Origin: Cherax quadricarinatus
Taxonomy: Eukaryota; Arthropoda; Malacostraca; Decapoda; Parastacidae
NCBI RefSeq assembly: GCF_038502225.1
Contig: NW_027196433.1
Coordinates: forward strand, 16,001 to 80,000
Direction of reading: 5' to 3'
Length of the DNA: 64,000 nucleotides
The position numbers and the translations under genes were made by a program. Shown here in pieces: positions 47,206 to 59,445 of the stretch. The notes beneath the pieces were generated by a model. The model was not told the origin of the DNA and ran no database searches. It saw only the letters and a program-made list of their open reading frames with translations. The number at the start of each line of letters is the position of its first letter. Within the stretch, counting starts at the first letter, position 1.

Positions 47206-47448
47206 TGAAGATTGAGACACTTACGTAACATATGGGAATCTTTATTAAGGAAACGATTCGCCACACAGTGGCTTCATCAGTCCAATACAAAGTAGAAATG
47301 GGTTAGGAGAAGAGGAGTTTGAGGTAATCAGTCCCTCAGCCTGGAATCGATGTGTTCAGTCCATCACTCTTGTGATAAAGATTCCCATATGTTACATAAG
47401 TATCTCAATCTTCAACTTGTCGGTTTTCAAAACCATTTATCACAACTG
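47206..47448. mobile_element. hammerhead-bearing insertion with 40-nt terminal inverted repeats
   Basis: TAGCAAT flanks it at 47199-47205 and 47449-47455. The outer arms (47206-47245 and 47373-47413) are inverted copies with two or three differences, and each is the element's 3' region. The right side ends with TGTCGGT...ACCATTT, as in the 24 kb element. A hammerhead-like motif lies on the minus strand at 47248-47287. Confidence 0.7.
47248..47287 (-). ncRNA. hammerhead-like motif with canonical CTGATGA core
   Basis: The minus strand reads CTGATGA, an extra A, GCCAC-TGT-GTGGC (perfect five-pair stem II), then GAATCG where other copies have GAAACG. The A to T change at position 15.1 would disturb the base of stem III. 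This is the only copy with the textbook CTGATGA. Confidence 0.45.
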
Positions 47449-49566
47449 TAGCAATGAATCTGAGGTGGTTGGAATTAGTGAAGAAAGGTTGGTTACCAGC
47501 AGTGAGGAACAGAATCGACTCACTTACAAGTGGGTAATAGTCTCCAGTAAAGAAAGGAATATCAAAGTGAGCAAAGTTAAAAAGCATTTGGAGGCGGGAA
47601 ATCTCTTCTCTTCTCCAGGACTAATGATGATAAAGGTACCACTAACTCCTCTGCTAATAAAGGCAGGGATATCCTTGTGGTCGGTGACTCTAACGTTAGA
47701 GGGCGTTTCTCATGAGCTAGTGTTGATGACAAAATCAACAGGTTGGATAATATCATGTCAGGTAATGGGAATAACCCTATTATCTGCCTCACTGCTAGTG
47801 GAAACGATATTGAAAAGAACAGGAGACAGGAGCTGCTAGATAAATACAGAACAGATATTTATTTAATTAGGTTTTTGAGAGAAACTCCTCTTAGAAGAGG
47901 AGTGACCAATATATAGATACCTAGGGTGCAATTGGTGTAAATTGCTGGCTAGACAGGTACTGCAAAGAACTTGCTATCCCATTCATTGACAAGTAGAACA
48001 ATTTCTTTGGCAAACATGATATGTAAGCAAGGGTTGGGGAACATCTCTCCAGAGTAAATATGGTAGCACTACCCAACTCTGTCGACGGGGATATTGCTGA
48101 GTTGTCTAGGAGTTTAAAATGATAGAAGACAGATGCATGGGTGTGAGTGAGGAATAGATTGCAGCACGAGGGAACAGAACGACAAAAAAAAAAAGGATAT
48201 TTCAGGGATTTGTTCAGAAGGCATTGTTTATCAAAAAGTTATGAATAAATGCAATAGAATTCGCCAACAGACAAAGAAAGGTAGTAAAGGGCAGCGATCC
48301 TTAAGATCCACTCTATTAATAATAGGAACGAAAGAAATAAGATGAGCTAAGATTAATTGCATATGCAGGACACAGATATTATTGCTATAACGAGACCTGG
48401 TTCAACCTGAAAGATCGACAAATGCTTTTGAATGCCACATACAAGGCTATAAATTATTCCACACACACAGCCAATTCGAAGGGTGATGGAGTTGGGTTGT
48501 ATGTCAGAGATAATTGAAACTGTTGCATTAGACAAGCTGTAAAATTAGAAGTGACAGACACTGAATCTGTCTGACTACAGTTTCTGGAGGGAACTGAGAA
48601 ATTATTCATCGGTGTGGTTCACAGGCCCCCCAAACCTTGACAGGGAACTCTGTATATTTCTATGGAACGAAATTACCAAGGCATCTAGACACGAAAATAT
48701 TGTGATGGAATATTTTAACTTTAGACAAATTGACTTGTGAAATTGACAGGAAATTTTGAATCTAGCCATAATAGATTGAAACATCTCACTGGTCAAAAGA
48801 GAGGCATTTACAGGCTAATCAAGAGATTAGAGTGGTATTTAATAATAAAATAATAAGGAAAAACAAAACAAAATGAAGAGTCTGAAGTTAGTCGCACGGG
48901 TTTAGAGGATTAGCCCGATAGGTTTCTTTCAGATAAACAGGAGTAAGATTAGGAACAAGATAAGCCCACCTACAAGCCTAATTAAGTCAGCTTACGGAAA
49001 GTAGCAAGGAAATGCGTACAATCATCAACGCTTACTTCCCCTCTGTTTTTACGCAGGAAGATATTCAAGAAATTCTGGAAATCAAAAATTATATGGATCC
49101 GGAAGAAAAGTTATGAACGATCAAAGTCACTGGTAACATGAGTCTCAGATAAATATATAGATTAAAACCAAATAAATCTCCGGGCCCTGAAGAACTGTCC
49201 TCAAGAGTTATAAAGGCATGTAAGGAAGAACTTAGCAAACCATTAGATAGTTTTTTCAATATATCGCTTAAAACTGGCATAATGCCAGTTAAGTGGAAAA
49301 TGGTAAATGTGATACCTATCCACGAAGCAGGAGACAGGTTGTTAGCATCGAATTATAGACCAAGTATCCTAACCTCCATTGTCGGGAAGTAGATGGAATC
49401 AGTAACTGCCGAGGTTGTTTGAAGCCATCTTGAAAAACACAAACTGATCAATGAATTCCAGCACGGTTTTGCCAAGGGGTATTCCTGCCTCACGAAATTA
49501 TTAACTTTTTTCACTAAGTTATTTGAAGAAGTAGATCATGATAGTAAACATATTGTTCATGTACAA

Positions 49567-49622
49567 GAATGGTACACAATACCGACAAGATGAAATTAAG
49601 ACGCATGTGCAACATCTGGGTA
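49567..49622 (-). mobile_element. hammerhead/PLE-type element 3' end (left part of a split element)
   Basis: GGTACACAATACCGACAAG and GCATGTGCAACATCTGGG resemble the inverted outer arms of the 24 kb and 47 kb elements. The other half of the same element appears at 51062-51290 beyond the inserted LINE. Confidence 0.6.
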
Positions 49623-49992
49623 TCTTAAGAACATAAGAAAGATGGAACACTGCAGCAAGCCTACTGACCCATGCGAAGCAAGTCCATTTCTCCCCCCCCC
49701 CTCGGATTACCCTAATGTCCCGCCTAGTCAGGTCACTTCCACTTAAGGAAGGAGCACGGCATCAGACCTAGTAGCACAAGCTAGTCAGGTCTAGCTCACA
49801 CCCACCCACACCCACTCATGTATTTATCTAACCTATTTTTAAAACTACACAACGTTTTAGCCTCTATAACTGTACTCGGGAGTTTGAATCTGAATTTTTC
49901 CAACTTGAAACTGTTGCTGCGAGTCCTGTCTTGGCTGGAAATTTTCAGCACGGTATTTACACCACTCTTATTTATTCCTGTTTCCATTTATA

Positions 49993-50782
49993 CTCCTTGA
50001 TTATTTTTTTTTTTTTATTATCACACCGGCCGATTCCCACCAAGGCAGGGTGGCCCGAAAAAGAAAAACTTTCACCATCATTCACTCCATCACTGTCTTG
50101 CCAGAAGGGTGCTTTACACTACAGTTTTTAAACTGCAACATTAACACCCCTCCTTCAGAGTGCAGGCACTGTACTTCCCATCTCCAGGACTCAAGTCCGG
50201 CCTGCCGGTTTCCCTGAATCCCTTCATAAATGTTACTTTGCTCACACTCCAACAGCACGTCAAGTATTAAAAACCATTTGTCTCCATTCACTCCTATCAA
50301 ACACGCTCACGCATGCCTGCTGGAAGTCCAAGCCCCTCGCACACAAAACCTCCTTTACCCCCTCCCTCCAACCCTTCCTAGGCCGACCCCTACCCCGCCT
50401 TCCTTCCACTACAGACTGATACACTCTTGAAGTCGTTCTGTTTCGCTCCATTCTCTCTACATGTCCGAACCACCTCAACAACCCTTCCTCAGCCCTCTGG
50501 ACAACAGTTTTGGTAATCCCGCACCTCCTCCTAACTTCCAAACTACGAATTCTCTGCATTATATTCACACCACACATTGCCCTCAGACATGACATCTCCA
50601 CTGCCTCCAGCCTTCTCCTCGCTGCAACATTCATCACCCACGCTTCACACCCATATAAGAGCGTTGGTAAAACTATACTCTCATACATTCCCCTCTTTGC
50701 CTCCAAGGACAACGTTCTTTGTCTCCACAGACTCCTAAGTGCACCACTCACTCTTTTTCCCTCATCAATTCTCCTTGATTAT
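49993..50782. repeat. 12-bp TSD of the inserted RTE-like copy
   Basis: CTCCTTGATTAT at 49993-50004 and 50771-50782 flanks the RTE-like fragment precisely. Confidence 0.92.
50005..50770 (-). mobile_element. RTE-like LINE, 5'-truncated, nested in a CR1-like LINE
   Basis: It is nearly identical to 917-1680 of the window. It encodes the final 163 residues of the polyprotein (RQRTLSLEAKRGMYESIV, LLRWFGHVERM, RGRGRPRKGW) in one frame (50260-50751), without the insertion that breaks the first copy. It ends in an A-rich 3' terminus (T run at 50004-50017), here without TA repeats. Confidence 0.93.
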
Positions 50783-51061
50783 ATCCCCCATAATTCTATG
50801 CCTTTCTAGCGTGCAGACTCAGGGCCCTCAGTCTATCCTCATAGGGAAGATTTCTGATACATGGGATCAACTTAGTCAACTTCCTCTGCAGGTTTTCCAG
50901 AGCATTTATATCCATTCTGTAATACCGTGACCAGAACTGTGTAGCATAATCTAAATGTGGCCTAACCAAGGATATATAGAGCTGAAGAGCAACCTGAGGA
51001 CTTTTATCATTTATACATTTAGATATAAAGCCAAGATATGAAGATATGAAGTCTAGATCTT

Positions 51062-51393
51062 TTTTGTAGACGTTACGTGATCCAGTGGCTTTATCAGTAC
51101 AGATTCTAGGACATAATTTGAAAACAGTAGAATTATATACAGAAGATGAGGCAATCAGTCCCTCATCCTTGGAGCTGGTGTAAGGCACTGTGGTCGTGGA
51201 GATTCTGGAGCACTGGCAAGGAGGCTGGCGCTTATGTACTAACGTCAGGTGAAAAAGGGGACGTGTAGTAGACGAGGTCATAGTCACAGGTAGGCGGGAT
51301 TCCCCAGTGGAAGTAGGTCCTACCCAAAGAGATGGGTTGTAGTACTAGTTGTCGTAGCCGTGAAGAAGGTTATGTACATCTCAAATTATGTCC
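51062..51393 (-). mobile_element. hammerhead/PLE-type element remnant (right part)
   Basis: The minus strand has CTGATAA, A, GCCAC and a degraded GTAACG (51070-51107), a decayed hammerhead. The following AATCAGTCCCTCA is shared with the 47.3 kb element. It pairs with 49567-49622 as one element split by the LINE. Confidence 0.55.
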
Positions 51394-54300
51394 TAGATAT
51401 ACCCACGTGTGTGTGTGAGATATACTCAAGTGTGTGTGTGAGATATACTCAGGTGTGTGTGTGAGATATACTCACGTGTGTGTGTGAGATATACTCAAGT
51501 GTGTGTGTGAGATATACTCAGGTGTGTGTGTGAGATATACTCACGTGTGTGTGTGAGATATACTCAAGTGTGTGTGTGAGATATACTCAGGTGTGTGTGT
51601 GAGATATACTCACGTGTGTGTGTGAGATATACTCAAGTGTGTGTGTGAGATATACTCAAGTGTGTGTGTGTGTGATACACTCACGTGTGTGTGTGAGATA
51701 TACCCACGTGTGTGTGTGAGATATACTCAAGTGTGTGTGTGTGTGATACACTCACGTGTGTGTGTGAGATATACTCAAGTGTGTGTGTGTGAGATATGCT
51801 CACGTGTGTGTGTGAGATATACTCAGGTGTGTGTGTGAGATATACTCAAGTGTGTGTGAGAGATATACTCAAGTGTGTGTGTGTGAGATATGCTCACGTG
51901 TGTGTGTGAGATATACTCAGGTGTGTGTGTGAGATATACTCAAGTGTGTGTGAGAGATATACTCAAGTGTGTGTGTGTGAGATATGCTCACGTGTGTGTG
52001 TGAGATATACTCAAGTGTGTGTGTGAGAGATATGCTCACGTGTGTGTGTGTGTGATACACTCACGTGTGTGTGTGTGAGATATACTCACGTGTGTGTGTG
52101 TGATACACTCACGTGTGTGTGTGTGAGATATACTCACGTGTGTGTGTGTGTGATACACTCACGTGTGTGTGTGAGAGATATGCTCACGTGTGTGTGAGAT
52201 ATACTCACGTGTGTGTGTGTGAGATATACTCACGTGTGTGTGTGTGAGATATACTCACGTGTGTGTGTGTGTGATACACTCACGTGTGTGTGTGAGAGAT
52301 ATACTCACGTGTGTGTGTGTGAGATATACTCACGTGTGTGTGTGTGTGATACACTCACGTGTGTGTGTGAGATATACTCAAGTGTGTGTGTGTGAGATAT
52401 ACTCACGTGTGTGTGTGTGTGATACACTCACGTGTGTGTGTGAGAGATATACTCACGTGTGTGTGTGTGAGATATACTCACGTGTGTGTGTGTGAGAGAT
52501 ATACTCAAGTGTGTGTGTGAGATATACTCACGTGTGTGTGTGTGTGATACACTCACGTGTGTGTGTGAGAGATATGCTCACGTGTGTGTGAGATATACTC
52601 ACGTGTGTGTGTGTGTGTGTGAGATATACTCACGTGTGTGTGTGAGAGATATACTCACGTGTGTGTGAGATATACTCACGTGTGTGTATGTGAGTTATAC
52701 TCACGTGTGTGTGTGAGATATACTCACGTGTGTGTGTGTGTGAGATATACTCACGTGTGTGTTTGAGATATACTCACGTGTGTGTGAGAGATATACTCAC
52801 GTGTGAGACATACTTACGTGTATGTGTGAGATATACTCACGTGTGTGTGTGAGATATACTCACGTGTGTGTGAGAGATGTATTCACGTGTATGTGTGAGA
52901 TATACTCACATGTGTGTATGAGATATACTCGCATGTGTGTGTGAGATATATACTCACGTGTGTGTGTGAAATATACTCACGTGTTTGAGATATACTCACG
53001 TGTGTGTGAGAGATATACTCAAGTGTGTGTGTATGAGAGATATACTCAAGTGTGTGTGTGTATGTGAGATATACTAAAGTGTGTGTAATATACTCACGTG
53101 TGTGTGTGAGATACACTCGTGTGTGTGTGAGATATACTCACGCGTGTGTGTGTGTGATATACTCAAGTGTGTGTGTGTGATGTGCTCACGTGTGTGTGTG
53201 AGATATACTCATGTGTGTGTGTGTGTGTGTGTGATATACTCACGTGTGTGTGTGAGATATACTCACGTGTGTGAGATATACTCACGTGTGTGTGTGAGAT
53301 GTACTCATGTGTGTGTGTGTGTGAGATACACTCACGTGTGTGTATGAGATATACTCACATGTGTGTGTGAGATATACTCATGTGTGTGTGTGAGATATAC
53401 TCACGTGTGTGTGTGAGATATACTCACGTGTGTGTGTGAGATATACTCGCGTGTGTTTTTGTGAGATATACTCACGTGTGTATGTGAGATATACTCATGT
53501 GTGTGTGAGATATACTCATGTGTGTGTGTGAGATATACTCAGGTGTGTGTATGAGATTTACTCACGTGTGTGTGTGAGATATACTCAGGTGAGTGTGTGA
53601 GATATACTCAGGTGTGTGTGTGAGATATACTCAGGTGTGTGTGTGAGATATACTCAGGTGTGTGTGTGTGAGATATACTCAGGTGTGTGTGTGAGATATA
53701 CTCAGGTGTGTGTGTGAGATATACTCAGGTGTGTCTGTGAGATATACTCAGGTGTGTGTGTGTGAGATATACTCAGGTGTGTGTGTGAGATATACTCAGG
53801 TGTGTGTGTGAGATATACTCAGGTGTGTGTGTGTGAGATATACTCAGGTGTGTGTGTGAGATATACTCAGGTGTGTGTGTGAGATATACTCAGGTGTGTG
53901 TGTGAGATATACTCAGGTGTGTGTGAGATATACTCAGGTGTGTGTGTGAGATATACTCAGGTGTGTGTGTGTGAGATATACTCAGGTGTGTGTGTGAGAT
54001 ATACTAAGGTGTGTGTGTGAGATATACTCAGGTGTGTGTGTGAGATATACTCAGGTGTGTGTGAGATGTACTCAGGTGTGTGTGTGAGATATACTCAGGT
54101 GTGTGTGTGTGAGATATACTCAGGTGTGTGTGTGAGATATACTAAGGTGTGTGTGTGAGATATACTCAGGTGTGTGTGTGTGTGATATACTCGGGTGTGT
54201 GTGTGTGAGATATACTCAGGTGTGTGTGTGAGATATACTCAGGTGTGTGTGTGAGATATACTCAGGTGTGTGTGTGAGATATACTCAGGTGTGTGTGTGT

Positions 54301-54690
54301 GAGATATACTCAGGTGTGTGTGTGAGATATACTCAGGTGTGTGTGTGAGATATACTCAGGTGTGTGTGTGAGATATACTCAGGTGTGTGTGTGAGATATA
54401 CTCAGGTGTGTGTGTGAGATATACTCAGGTGTGTGTGTGAGATATACTCAGGTGTGTGTGTGAGATATACTCAGGTGTGTGTGTGAGATATACTCAGGTG
54501 TGTGTGTGAGATATACTCAGGTGTGTGTGTGAGATATACTCAGGTGTGTGTGTGAGATATACTCAGGTGTGTGTGTGAGATATACTCATGTGTGTGTGTG
54601 AGATATACTCAGGTGTGTGTGTGAGATATACTCAGGTGTGTTTGTGAGATATACTCAGGTGTGTGTGTGAGATATACTCAGGTGTGTATG
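51394..54690. repeat. 23-bp satellite array, about 3.3 kb, with higher-order structure
   Basis: The unit is AGATATACTCAxGTG followed by TGTGTGTG, with a 23-nt period (for example 54371 to 54394). Three monomer types differ in the CACG/CAAG/CAGG tetranucleotide. They alternate in a regular 69-nt triplet at about 51410-51640. CACG dominates the middle and CAGG the end (53550 on). Length variants contain extra GT steps. Open frames through it are artefacts. The 245 nt after the array (54691-54936) are unassigned. Confidence 0.96.
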
Positions 54691-54936
54691 CTCTCATGTT
54701 ATCTATCTGTTATTACCATCTGTTTCATGTCTCCTCACTCCTTCATTACCCACACATACTTCTTATATGTCTCAACATTTTTGTCACCGTTCTCACTCTA
54801 TTTTCATTCCTTTTTTTATGCTGTCATCTCCTACTCCCAGTTTATTTCTGCCTCAACTTAGTGTGGCTACTTAACAAAATTAATAATATTTTGTATCAAC
54901 ATGTATATCAGTTATCGACCAAATTTCATACAGTTA

Positions 54937-55351
54937 CAGTGGACCCTCGAATTTAGTCGTGCCTTTTCTGGACCCTCGAATTTAGTCGTGCCTTTTCTGG
55001 ACCCTCGAATTTAGTCGTGCCTTTTCTGGACCCTCGAATTTAGTCGTGCCTTTTCTGGACCCTCGAATTTAGTCGTGCCTTTTCTGGACCCTCGAATTTA
55101 GTCGTGCCTTTTCTGGACCCTCGAATTTAGTCGTGCCTTTTCTGGACCCTCGAATTTAGTCGTGCCTTTTCTGTATGCAAAACTATTTTTATCTATAAAA
55201 TGTATTTTTTGTTAATATTTCCCATAGGAAATAATGTAAATCCAATTAAACCATTCCAGACACCCAAAAATATTAACAAAAAATACATTTTATAGATAAT
55301 AAAAATAGTTTTGCATACAGAAAAGGCACGACTAAATTCGAGGGTCCACTG
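54937..55351. mobile_element. MITE with TA target site and expanded left terminal repeat
   Basis: The ends CAGTGGACCCTCGAATTTAG and its complement are flanked by TA on both sides (54935-54936, 55352-55353). The inverted arms (left 55144-55230, right 55263-55351) run about 85 nt with few differences. A TA target plus CAGTGGACCCTCG ends suggest the Tc1/mariner-pogo superfamily. The left arm contains eight tandem copies of a 29-bp piece of the terminal repeat. There is no coding capacity. Confidence 0.82.
54941..55172. repeat. 29-bp tandem array within the MITE terminal repeat, 8 copies
   Basis: GGACCCTCGAATTTAGTCGT plus GCCTTTTCT starts at 54941, 54970, 54999, 55028, 55057, 55086, 55115 and 55144, essentially without divergence. 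Confidence 0.96.
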
Positions 55352-55386
55352 TATTTAGTTTACTATTTAAATTATATTTTCCATAG

Positions 55387-56625
55387 GAGACATGTTACCA
55401 CTGTGAGATAAACCCTCAGGAGAGACATGTTACCACTGTGAGATAAACCCTCAGGAGAGACATGTTACCACTGTGAGATAAACCCTCAGGAGAGACATGT
55501 TACCACTGAGATAAACCCTCAGGAGAGACATGTTACCACTGTGAGATAAACCCTCAGGAGAGACATGTTACCACTGTGAGATAAACCCTCGGGAGAGACA
55601 TGTTACCACTGTGAGATAAACCCTCGGGAGAGACATGTTACCACTGAGATAAACCCTCGGGAGAGACATGTTACCACTGAGATAAACCCTCGAGAGAGAC
55701 ATGTTACCACTGAGATAAACCCTCGGGAGAGACATGTCACCACTGAGATAAACCCTCGGGAGAGACATGTTACCACTGAGATAAACCCTCGGGAGAGACA
55801 TGTTACCACTGTGAGATAAACCCTCGGGAGAGACATGTTACCACTGTGAGATAAACCCTCGGGAGAGACATGTTACCACTGTGAGATAAACCCTCGAGAG
55901 AGACATGTTACCACTGTGTGACAGATGAGATAAACCCTCGGAGAGACAGACATGTGAGATAAACCCTCGGGAGAGACATGTCACCACTGAGATAAACCCT
56001 CGGGAGAGACATGTCACCACTGAGATAAACCCTCGGGAGAGACATGTCACCACTGTGAGATAAACCCTCGGGAGAGACATGTCACCACTGTGAGATAAAC
56101 CCTCGGGAGAGACATGTCACCACTGTGAGATAAACCCTCGAGAGAGACATGTCACCACTGTGAGATAAACCCTCGAGAGAGACATGTCACCACTGTGAGA
56201 TAAACCCTCGAGAGAGACATGTCACCACTGTGAGATAAACCCTCGAGAGAGACATGTTACCACTGTGAGATAAACCCTCGAGAGAGGCATGTCACCACTG
56301 TGAGATAAACCCTCGAGAGAGACATGTCACCACTGTGAGATAAACCCTCGGGAGAGACATGTTACCACTGTGAGATAAACCCTCGAGAGAGACATGTCAC
56401 CACTGTGAGATAAACCCTCGAGAGAGACATGTCACCACTGTGAGATAAACCCTCGAGAGAGACATGTCACCACTGTGAGATAAACCCTCGAGAAAGACAT
56501 GTCACCACTGTGAGATAAACCCTCGGGAGAGACATGTCACCACTGTGAGATAAACCCTCGAGAGAGACATGTCACCACTGTGAGATAAACCCTCGAGAGA
56601 GACATGTCACCACTGTGAGATAAAC
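55387..56625. repeat. 35-bp minisatellite, about 36 units
   Basis: The unit contains GAGACATGTYACCACTG, TGAGATAAACCCTC and RGGA. Units of 33 nt lack one GT. Variants AGG/GGG/GAG and TTACC/TCACC are grouped in blocks, suggesting local homogenisation. A rearranged unit lies at about 55915-55955. Confidence 0.95.
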
Positions 56626-57069
56626 TTTAATGAGTAGTTCACCTCAAACCCTCATCTTTATTACTCTTTACATATTCTACAAATCACATCATAGCTGTCG
56701 TTGACCTCCGTCATCAATAATCCATCTTACACTTACTCCCGTTAATCATAGACACTGGTCCACCGGTAGTTACTTAACAACCCTAAGTAATAACATAACT
56801 GTCACTGTTACTAACGTCACCACATCGAAGACCATAGTTACCGATCTGGAGGATAAATTTCACTGGTACTTATTGTTACGCTTTTGTCTGCGTAACGTAA
56901 ATAAAAGTCCTGGTTCCTAAAGCGTAAACAGCCTGCCTAGTCTAAGGGCATTTATATTGTTTAAAATAGAAAAAGAAACCACTCTAGGGTCAGCTTGTAC
57001 CTTCACATTAAATGTGGAGACAATATAAAATTTATTATGAGGAAGGACAATAAAAAGCTCACCTATACA
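56626..57069. other. unassigned sequence
   Basis: I see no recognisable gene or repeat between the 35-bp array and the next TA tract. Confidence 0.5.

Positions 57070-57140
<71 letters not shown>
57070..57140. repeat. (TA)n microsatellite
   Basis: Pure TA, next to the 3' end of the deleted RTE derivative. Confidence 0.96.
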
Positions 57141-57760
<620 letters not shown>

Positions 57761-57827
57761 AGGTACTACCGTCCTGCCAAGTGAGTGTAAAACGAAAGCC
57801 TGTAATTGTTTTACATGATGGTAGGAT
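57761..57827 (+). mobile_element. inverted fragment of the RTE 5' end
   Basis: GGTACTACCGTCCTGCC and GCCTGTAATTGTTTTACAT are the reverse complement of 57511-57575. The fragment sits head-to-head with the deleted derivative across the TA tract. More TA repeats follow (57828-57915). Confidence 0.85.
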
Positions 57828-57856
57828 ATATATCATATATATATATATATATAGCG

Positions 57857-57887
<31 letters not shown>

Positions 57888-57915
57888 TATTATATATACT
57901 TACATATATATATAA

Positions 57916-58572
57916 TGTTATTATTATTAAACTTACATGCACAACATCCACCCTACTGTACACACATCATTACTACACACGAAGAAACATTTACCCAGTA
58001 CTCACATTAGGTCACTAGCACTCTGCTACTAGTGAGTAAAACACTATCATTTATAAACAGGGAGACTCCATGACCCCCTCCCCCCCTCCCTTTCCGCAAG
58101 CTGTACGAGTACTCTCACAAAACTTAATTAAACAGGTCTCTGCACACTAGGGCCTTACAGGTAAATATGAGAGCACTTCAACCAATAAAATAACCTAGGG
58201 AATATCTTAAAAAAAAAAAATTACCCCCACTTACACCAACACCTAACCATGACGACTTCTCCCAACATTATTTATTCTTCCATTTGCTGTCCTTGAATTA
58301 AAACTTATATTTCAGCAGTAATTATTAGTCATTATTCTTCAGTACCAGTTCACATTCCATCATTAGTTTTCCTAACATTTCATCAAGAGTTATTCATTCA
58401 TCAATAATCTTTTTTTTTTCACCAGTAGATATCTTTCCACCATCCTTTCACCAGTACCTCTCAATCCACAAGAATTTATCCTTCGTCCAGAAGATAAGAC
58501 AGCATCATAGATCCTAATTTCACCAGGAATCTGTTTACTAGGGCCATGGACCAACCCATTGACCACCACATG
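57916..58572. other. unassigned, AT-rich
   Basis: No coding pattern or known repeat is visible. Short poly-A and poly-T runs occur. Confidence 0.5.
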
Positions 58573-58700
58573 ACATAACATAAGAAAGGAGGAGCACTGC
58601 AGCAGGCCTGTTAGCCCATACTAGGCAGGTCCTTCACAATCCATCCCACTAACAGAATCATGGAGGAATATTTGAGTTTTAAACTCTAAATTAACCAGGA
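58573..58700 (-). mobile_element. CR1-type LINE 3' terminal motif
   Basis: CATAAGAAAGGAGGAGCACT, GCAGCAGGCC and ACTAGGCAGGTCCTTC resemble 4788-4845 and 49625-49700. The shared module is probably the 3' end of a LINE (or of SINEs that borrow it). At 4788 it lies inside a PLE tail. Confidence 0.5.
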
Positions 58701-58837
58701 AGATTATTAACCTAACAGTGAAGGTAACCTCTGTGTCGTCAAGATCATCAGGTCGAGGTTAAAAATTATCTTCCTTTTCTTTTTATTAATGAATTGGTGA
58801 CATCTGCATTGATCATTGATCCTTATTTTTTGGTCAG

Positions 58838-59445
58838 TGTGTGTGTTTGCGTGTTTACTCACCTAATTGCGGTTGCAGGGGTCGAGTCATTGCTCTTGAC
58901 ACCTCCTCTTCACTGGTCGATATGAAGTCCACTCTCTCCCTGCTCCATGAGATATACCTGTTCTTAAAGTTATATATGGATCCTGCCTCCACTACCTCAC
59001 TCTCCAGACTATTCCGCTTCCTGACAACTCTGTGACTGAAGAAATGCTTCTTATCATCCCTGTGAATCATCTCAATCTACAGCTTCCAGTCCACCTTGTC
59101 AATTCCTCTCAGGATTTTATGTCGTTATCAAGTCCCCTGTTCTCCAGTGTTGTCATGTCATTTTCCTTTAACCTTTTCTCGAAGGACATGCCCCTTGGTT
59201 CCGGGACTAGTCTCGTTACAAACTTTTGCACTTTCTTTAATTTCTTGACCTGCTCGACCAGGTGTGGGCTCCAAACTGGTGCGCAACACCAGTATGGGCC
59301 TGACGTACACTCGTCGGGTCACCATCTGGAAAAGACCTGGGCCGGGACAAGACCAGCGAACCTAGTAAAATTGACGTGCACTGTACAGAGTCCTGAACCA
59401 TTCCTTACTGAGGTATCGGAACGCTGTTCTTAGGTTTGTTAGTCG
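58838..59445 (-). mobile_element. CR1-like LINE copy N, 5'-truncated and decayed
   Basis: A GT-rich boundary and the family 3' UTR signature are followed by C-terminal RT coding in broken frames (KKHFFSHRVVRKRNSLESEVVEAGS). It contains a 60-nt insertion at 59312-59371, flanked by TGACGTRCACT. It ends near 59445, within the segment that encodes TAFRHL in other copies. Confidence 0.85.

Larger units (their letters stand above)
47085..49560 (+). mobile_element. CR1/L2-type LINE of a second family with esterase-like ORF1, decayed
   Basis: The plus strand encodes VLKEVVLLLKEENKKL (coiled coil, 47130 on). After an insertion at 47206-47448 comes an ORF1 segment with ILVVGDSNVRG and CLTASGNDIEKNRRQELLDKY, which resembles the SGNH esterase domain found in ORF1 of many CR1/L2 elements. 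Endonuclease traces follow (GDGVGLYVRD, about 48490), then RT N-terminal sequence (ACKEELSKPLDSFFNISLKTG, IPIHEAGDRLLASNYRP, HGFAKGYSCLTKLLTFF). It stops at 49560, before the RT active site. Numerous stops and frameshifts are present. Confidence 0.72.
49623..51060 (-). mobile_element. CR1-like LINE 3' part, split by an RTE-like insertion
   Basis: The minus-strand left segment carries a 3' tail (CATAAGAAAGATGGAACACT, a motif also at 4788 and 58580) and encodes FKLEKFRFKLPSTVIEAKTLCSFKNRLDKYM. The right segment (50783-51060) encodes DFISSYLGFISKCI, LYISLVRPHLDYATQFWS, INALENLQRKLTKLIP and YEDRLRALSL. Together they give the C-terminal region of a LINE RT of the same general group as the 47-49.5 kb element, interrupted at exactly the point where the RTE-like copy sits. 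Confidence 0.82.

Noticed and set aside
51641..53347. Cys/Val/Arg-rich open frames (RYTHVCVCE repeats)
   Set aside because: They are translation artefacts of the 23-bp GT-rich satellite.
51394..56625. CRISPR array
   Set aside because: Repeats are directly adjacent with no unique spacers and no cas genes. They are minisatellites or satellites.
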